Assembly: GCA_934565615.1 (NCBI GenBank)
Contig: CAKTIH010000089.1
Location: 1 to 9,424 of the forward strand
Reading direction: 5' to 3'
DNA from: an uncultured Oscillospiraceae bacterium
GTDB taxonomy: Bacteria > Bacillota > Clostridia > Oscillospirales > Oscillospiraceae
DNA length: 9,424 nucleotides
The translations under genes and the position numbers were made by a program. The notes beneath the pieces were generated by a model. That model was given only the letters and a program-made list of their open reading frames with translations. It was not told the origin of the DNA and did not search any database. Positions 5,987 through 9,424 of this stretch are shown piece after piece. Numbering within the stretch: position 1 is the first letter of the stretch; every line of letters begins with the position of its first letter.

Positions 5987-6005
5987 GAGGTAAACTGACG
6001 TTTAC
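5965..6005. promoter_or_regulatory. Twin palindromic operators for TetR autoregulation
   Basis: GTAAACGTCAGTTTAC (5965-5980) and GTAAACTGACGTTTAC (5990-6005) are perfect reverse complements of each other, with centres 25 bp apart. Each is itself a near-palindrome (GTAAAC, four central bases, GTTTAC), as expected for a TetR dimer site. The first fills the -35/-10 spacer and the second covers the transcription start, so a bound repressor would block RNA polymerase. The gene downstream encodes a TetR domain, making autorepression the natural reading. A transcript hairpin is less likely, since no T-run follows. Confidence 0.82.
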
Positions 6006-6027
6006 TGCTTGGAAAGGCGAATTATTC

Positions 6028-7371
6028 ATGGATACAAAAGAAAAAATACTGCTGGCTTCGCTGGAGCTGTTTGCAAAGGACGGCTACGAGGCTGTGTCTG
6101 TAAGCATGATAGCGGATGCACTTGGGATAACCAAGGGCGCACTGTATAAGCACTATACGAATAAGCGGGATATATTTGACAGCATCCTGCGGCGGATGGA
6201 GGAGAACGACCGCAGCGGCGCGGAGCGGTTCTCTCTGCCTGTCGGGATATTTGACGAAATGCCCGAAAGCTACCGGAACACGGCGATAGAGCAGCTTGTC
6301 GGCTTTACTATGGCGCAGTTCATATACTGGACGGAGGATCCGTTTGCGTCGCGTTTCAGACGCATGATCACGCTGGAGCAGTTCCGCTCACCTGAGATGA
6401 ACGAGCTGTTCCAGCAGTATCTCGGGACAGGGCCGCTTAAGTACACCGAGGATCTGCTGCGTGAAATGCCGGGATTTGACTGCAAGTACCGTTCGGCTGC
6501 CGAGCTTGCGCTGGAGTTTTACGGGCCGATGTTTACGCTTATAAACCTATACGACGGGATGGCCGCAAAGGGCAAGGTATCTGAGCTGCTGCAAAAGCAT
6601 TTTGAACATTTTGTCTATGGAGTAAGCGGTTATAGGAAACCGGCCGCGGCCGCGGATGAATATCCGCGCAGCAGGAAATACGGCACAGCAGCATTCATGA
6701 GCAGACTATCAGGCCCCAATCCAATCAAGCTTACAGAGGAGCTGCTTGAAAACAGCGCGCTGAGACCCGGTGCGGTCGTGTGCGACCTCGGATGCGGTAA
6801 GGGACTCACTTCGGTATTCCTTGCGAAGGAGTATGGACTCAAGGTCTATGCCGTCGATACGCTGAGCGATCCGGAAGAGAACAGGCGGTTCTTCACTTCT
6901 CAGGGGCTTTTGAGCAGCCACGTGCTGCCGCTCAAGACTGACCTTAAGGATGCACCTATCGATAAGGGATTCTTTGACGCGGTCATAAATGTAGGAGCCT
7001 TTAACTATTACGGACGTGATGACGCCTATCTCCGGGACGAGATACTGCCATATTTGAAGCACGGCGGATATATTTATATCGCTGTGCCCGGGATGGTGAA
7101 GGACTGCCATGACGCACTTCCCGAGGAGCTTTTGCTGTCATGGACACCGGAGCAGCTAACTTTTATGCACGATGTGGAATTCTGGCGCGGCGTAGTATCA
7201 AAAACGCCCGGCGTTGAAGTGCTTTGCATTGAAGAGATGCGCAGCCGCAATGAGGTATGGAGGGATTGGCTGACGCAGGACAATCCCTACGCGGCGAGAG
7301 ACAGGCGGTCAATGGAAGCGAGAGCAGGAAAGTATCTCAATTTTATAAAAATGATCCTGCGTAAAATTTAA
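6028..7371 (+). CDS. TetR repressor fused to a SAM-dependent methyltransferase
   Basis: A 447-residue two-domain protein in one uninterrupted frame. Residues 1-200 are a TetR-family regulator: the helix-turn-helix lies near 24-45 (VSMIADALGITKGALYKHYT), followed by a helical ligand/dimer domain. A short Ala/Pro/charged linker (about 202-217) leads to a class I SAM-dependent methyltransferase (218-447). That half has motif I CDLGCGKGL (252-260), acidic Asp277 after the second strand, a glycine-rich motif near 343-357 (LKHGGYIYIAVPG) and a conserved-looking C-terminus. Stand-alone methyltransferases with this sequence (SGPNPIKLTEELL start, SWTPEQL, KYLNFI end) occur in gut Clostridia as I recall; their substrate is not known to me. 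The start ATG 6028 follows GGAAAGG. The gene has its own operator-laden promoter and its own terminator. One protein may therefore sense a small molecule, control its own synthesis and modify the compound by methylation; that link is inference. Confidence 0.9.
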   Translation: MDTKEKILLASLELFAKDGYEAVSVSMIADALGITKGALYKHYTNKRDIFDSILRRMEENDRSGAERFSLPVGIFDEMPESYRNTAIEQLVGFTMAQFIYWTEDPFASRFRRMITLEQFRSPEMNELFQQYLGTGPLKYTEDLLREMPGFDCKYRSAAELALEFYGPMFTLINLYDGMAAKGKVSELLQKHFEHFVYGVSGYRKPAAAADEYPRSRKYGTAAFMSRLSGPNPIKLTEELLENSALRPGAVVCDLGCGKGLTSVFLAKEYGLKVYAVDTLSDPEENRRFFTSQGLLSSHVLPLKTDLKDAPIDKGFFDAVINVGAFNYYGRDDAYLRDEILPYLKHGGYIYIAVPGMVKDCHDALPEELLLSWTPEQLTFMHDVEFWRGVVSKTPGVEVLCIEEMRSRNEVWRDWLTQDNPYAARDRRSMEARAGKYLNFIKMILRKI

Positions 7372-7387
7372 TAAACGCTAAGATATG

Positions 7388-7439
7388 GGTAAACGCCATG
7401 CGGTGAACGTACGTTCGCCGCATGGCGTTTACCACTTTT
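7388..7439 (+). terminator. Long hairpin terminator after the TetR-methyltransferase gene
   Basis: A perfect 16-bp stem (GGTAAACGCCATGCGG at 7388-7403, complement at 7418-7433) extends inward through a T-G mismatch (wobble in RNA) into GAACGTACGTTC, making a nearly unbroken 46-nt dyad. It ends in ACTTTTG (7434-7440), a short T-run for transcription on the plus strand. The outer arms contain GTAAACG and CGTTTAC, the half-site of the twin operators at 5965-6005, so it could also bind the regulator. It closes the fusion gene's unit ahead of the spoIIIA promoter. Confidence 0.75.
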
Positions 7440-7442
7440 GCG

Positions 7443-7471
7443 TAATATATGCCGCGCTTTGAGCATAGTCT
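7443..7471 (+). promoter_or_regulatory. Candidate sigma-E promoter of the spoIIIA operon
   Basis: TAATATA (7443-7449) matches the sigma-E -35 consensus KMATATT at 6 of 7 positions. After 14 bp CATAGTCT (7464-7471) matches the -10 consensus CATACANT at 5 of 7 defined positions. Transcription of spoIIIA by mother-cell sigma-E is established in Bacillus. The predicted start near 7478 leaves a very short leader that begins around the ribosome site. Confidence 0.55.
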
Positions 7472-7490
7472 GTCCCAAGGAAGTGAGAGG

Positions 7491-8360
7491 ATGGACGCAT
7501 TCAGAGACGCCTGCGCGCTGCTGCCGCCGACGCTCGGACAGGCGCTAAGCGCCGGCCGCTTCGCCCGTGCCGAGGAAATACGACTGCGTATCGGGCAGCC
7601 GCCGACGGCGCTTATCGGCGGGGCAGAGCTTCACATCAGTGACAAAGACTTTGAACCGGACGAGCTTATGCGTATGCTTGAAAAAGCGACCGGAGCTTCG
7701 CTGCACAGCTCGATGCAGTCAATGAAGAACGGATACATAAGCTGGCACGGTCTGCGCATAGGCTTGTGCGGGCAGGCGATATACAATCGCGGAGAGTTTA
7801 CAGGCTTCAGAAATTACAGCTCCGCTGTCATACGCATTCCGCACGAGTGCCATGATATATGCCGTGCGGAAGCGCATAAGCTAATATCGGACGGGCTTGA
7901 GAGCACGCTCATAGCTGCGCCGCCGGGCGTTGGCAAGACTACGGCGCTGCGGGAGCTTGTGCGGCTATTCTCCGAGGCTGGCATCAGAACCGCTGTGGTG
8001 GACGAGCGCAACGAGCTGTCGGCGACGGAAAACGGGCAGACACGTTTTGAGCTTGGTCCCTGCACGGACGTGCTTGTGGATGTGCCCAAGGCGCAGGGGG
8101 CGATGATGCTGCTGCGCGGCATGAACCCGCAGGTGATCGCGATGGACGAGATAACGCAGCCTGAGGACATCAGAGCTATAGGCGAGATCACCGGATGCGG
8201 TGTAGCCGTCCTTGCGGCGGCGCATGGGAGAAGCCTCGCTGAAATGCTCAAGCGGCCATTATATAGGGAGCTGTTTGAAATGGGCGTATTTGAAAACCTG
8301 CTCACCGTTTCACTGAATAACGGCAGACGCGGCTATTTACTTGAAAGGCTGAAAACATGA
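7491..8360 (+). CDS. spoIIIAA: Stage III sporulation protein AA (ATPase)
   Basis: SpoIIIAA is the cytoplasmic (mother-cell) ATPase of the SpoIIIA-SpoIIQ channel, related to type II/IV secretion ATPases, and is needed for late forespore gene expression. The 289-residue product shows the family hallmarks: AEEIRLRIGQPP (27-38), the CGQ..YNRGEFTGFRNYSS region (93-111), Walker A APPGVGKTT (143-151), DERNEL (171-176), Walker B VIAMDE (215-220) and the AAAHGRS sensor-like loop (242-248). ATG 7491 is preferred to ATG 7449: the product then starts at the usual place, AAGGAAG (7477-7483) lies just upstream, and the earlier start has no ribosome site and falls inside the promoter. Its stop overlaps the spoIIIAB start (ATGA). 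No abnormal residues were seen. Confidence 0.95.
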   Translation: MDAFRDACALLPPTLGQALSAGRFARAEEIRLRIGQPPTALIGGAELHISDKDFEPDELMRMLEKATGASLHSSMQSMKNGYISWHGLRIGLCGQAIYNRGEFTGFRNYSSAVIRIPHECHDICRAEAHKLISDGLESTLIAAPPGVGKTTALRELVRLFSEAGIRTAVVDERNELSATENGQTRFELGPCTDVLVDVPKAQGAMMLLRGMNPQVIAMDEITQPEDIRAIGEITGCGVAVLAAAHGRSLAEMLKRPLYRELFEMGVFENLLTVSLNNGRRGYLLERLKT

Positions 8361-8863
8361 GGATCATTGGAATAATGCTCGTCGCTGCTGCCGCGGTGTA
8401 TGGCGGGGTAAGCTATACGGTGCTGAAAAGAGAACAGCTAAACGAGCTGGAAGCGCTCTGCCATCTGCTCCGACTAATGCAGGACGAGCTTGAGACGCGC
8501 GCGTTGCCGCTGCCGGAACTCGCTTCTCAACTGGAAGCGAGGACGGAGAACGCCGGTAAGGCTCTGCTTTCCGGACTGCTGCGCCGTCTGCCGGAGCTTG
8601 GCAGCCTGGACTTTCAAAGCATATGGGAGGAGAGCGTCACGGAGAGCGTAAAACATTCCGAGGAGGCAGCGCGGCTGTTGTGTACGCTCGGGGCGTTTCT
8701 TGGCAGATACGACGTCGACAGCCAATTGGATGCGCTCCGCAGCTGCCGTGAGGCAATGGAAAAGCTGCGCACCGCCGCTGCGGAGGCCCTGCCGCAGACG
8801 CGGAGACTTGGGATGGGACTTGCTCTCACATCGGGCGCGCTGATAGTTATTACGCTTATTTAG
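8357..8863 (+). CDS. spoIIIAB: Stage III sporulation protein AB
   Basis: A 168-residue membrane protein of the mother-cell channel complex, related in fold to the inner-membrane platform (GspF-like) component of type II secretion. It has an N-terminal membrane segment (residues 3-19), a helical cytoplasmic domain with the family motif LGAFLGRYDVDSQL (111-124), and a C-terminal membrane segment (152-168). The start ATG overlaps the spoIIIAA stop as ATGA, so translation is coupled; its own stop TAG lies 10 nt before spoIIIAC. Length is normal for the family and nothing is unusual. Confidence 0.93.
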   Translation: MRIIGIMLVAAAAVYGGVSYTVLKREQLNELEALCHLLRLMQDELETRALPLPELASQLEARTENAGKALLSGLLRRLPELGSLDFQSIWEESVTESVKHSEEAARLLCTLGAFLGRYDVDSQLDALRSCREAMEKLRTAAAEALPQTRRLGMGLALTSGALIVITLI

Positions 8864-8873
8864 GAGAGTGGCA

Positions 8874-9068
8874 ATGGATATTGATCTGATCTTCAAAATT
8901 GCCGCGGTCGGAATACTTGTGGCCGTTCTGAACATACTGCTTCAGCGCTCCGGGCGTGACGAGCAGGCGCTTATGACGACGATAACCGCGCTGGTAGTTG
9001 TACTGATGATCGTCGTGCAGAAAATAAGCGAGCTGTTCAACATGATAAAGGTCCTTTTTAATCTATAA
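8874..9068 (+). CDS. spoIIIAC: Stage III sporulation protein AC
   Basis: A 64-residue, almost wholly hydrophobic protein with two membrane helices (about 5-24 and 34-52) separated by the polar turn QRSGRDEQA, the most conserved part of the family. SpoIIIAC is a membrane component of the SpoIIIA complex in the mother-cell membrane around the forespore. The start is ATG 8874 with AGGAG (8862-8866) 7 nt upstream; that site overlaps the spoIIIAB stop. An in-frame GTG at 8868 would sit against the ribosome site and is not favoured. SpoIIIAD follows after 2 nt. Confidence 0.94.
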   Translation: MDIDLIFKIAAVGILVAVLNILLQRSGRDEQALMTTITALVVVLMIVVQKISELFNMIKVLFNL

Positions 9069-9070
9069 AC

Positions 9071-9424
9071 ATGGAGATAGTTGCAAAATGTGCGGGAACG
9101 GCTCTGCTCAGTACAGTGGTATGTATACTTATAAAACGGATAAATCCGGAGCTTTCCTTCGCGGCAGCCGCAGCCGCCGTCGCGGTCATGCTGCTCGGCA
9201 CGGTAGGAATGATCCAGAGCCTTACCGGGCTTGCCGAGCGCACGAGGGACGCGATGGGGGTGTCGGGTACGCTCCTTCAGCCGATGCTGAAATGCGCTGG
9301 GATCGCGGCGATAAGCAAGCTGTGCGCGGAGCTGTGCAAGGATGCGTCCCAAGGCGCGATAGCCGCGGCGGTCGAGATCGCGGCAACGCTGTGCGCGACT
9401 GCGGTGGCCATGCCGGTGATAATG
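9071..9424 (+). CDS. spoIIIAD: Stage III sporulation protein AD, N-terminal part
   Basis: The frame runs open to the window end, giving 118 codons of an expected protein of roughly 125-135 residues. It is a hydrophobic membrane protein beginning MEIVAKCAGTALLSTVVCIL, with the family's INPELSFAAAAAAVAVMLL helix, a polar helix QSLTGLAERTRDAMGVSG, and the CAGIAAISKLCAELCKDASQ motif typical of SpoIIIAD, followed by an Ala-rich membrane helix. The gene starts 2 nt after the spoIIIAC stop and has no clear ribosome site of its own (AAAGG lies about 20 nt upstream), so translation is probably coupled. spoIIIAE and the rest of the operon should follow beyond the edge. Confidence 0.9.
   Translation, partial: MEIVAKCAGTALLSTVVCILIKRINPELSFAAAAAAVAVMLLGTVGMIQSLTGLAERTRDAMGVSGTLLQPMLKCAGIAAISKLCAELCKDASQGAIAAAVEIAATLCATAVAMPVIM

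Noticed and set aside
5965..6005. Rho-independent terminator for the HAD phosphatase gene
   Set aside because: The dyad could fold as a hairpin, but no T-run follows and it coincides exactly with promoter elements, so an operator pair explains it better.
7449..7490. Upstream ATG of spoIIIAA at 7449
   Set aside because: It lacks a ribosome site, lies within the putative sigma-E promoter and adds 14 residues not seen in the family.
1..9424. CRISPR arrays, tRNA or rRNA genes, insertion sequences
   Set aside because: I saw no spaced direct repeats, cloverleaf-like or rRNA-like segments, or transposase motifs on either strand.

Overview
This window looks like a chromosomal segment of an endospore-forming member of the Clostridia, probably a gut Oscillospiraceae/Ruminococcaceae-type Firmicute. 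The evidence is a complete alpha/beta-type small acid-soluble spore protein gene, the start of a spoIIIA operon (AA, AB, AC and the first part of AD), strong AGGAGG-type ribosome sites, sigma-A-like promoters, and moderately GC-rich codon use. The genus cannot be fixed from the sequence alone.

Left part (1-2297): a divergent module. On the minus strand lie a small beta-rich protein (1213-1533), an ACMSD-type metal-dependent amidohydrolase (249-1226) and a second small protein that leaves the window (1-233) and appears related to the first. On the plus strand is a TetR-family regulator of the DhaS-like type (1704-2297). The intergenic region holds a large nested dyad (1589-1640), a likely operator. 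Both the amidohydrolase and the regulator are broken by one in-frame stop codon each (TAG at 1005-1007, TGA at 2001-2003), with homologous protein sequence continuing in the same frame. The amidohydrolase also has Gln where the first metal-binding His of the HxH motif should be. I read this as a decaying regulator/enzyme pair.

Middle (2298-5954): a spore-protein gene with its own strong terminator, then a clear sigma-A promoter (2803-2831) driving an apparent three-gene operon: a P1B-like P-type ATPase, a small nitroreductase and a HAD-family phosphatase. The ATPase keeps the phosphorylation and ATP-binding motifs, but the actuator TGE is SGQ and the CPC metal motif is CPS, so its transport chemistry is in doubt.

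Right part (5955-9424): a single-gene unit encoding a TetR repressor fused to a class I SAM-dependent methyltransferase. Its promoter is a textbook TTGACG-17-TATAAT with one 16-bp palindromic site inside the spacer and a mirror copy over the transcription start, which implies tight autoregulation. A long hairpin terminator ends the unit and carries the same GTAAACG half-site. Next come a plausible sigma-E promoter and the spoIIIA operon, which builds the mother-cell part of the SpoIIIA-SpoIIQ channel during engulfment. The most unusual elements are the fused regulator-enzyme with its embedded twin operators, the SGQ/CPS ATPase, and the doubly nonsense-disrupted amidohydrolase/TetR pair.
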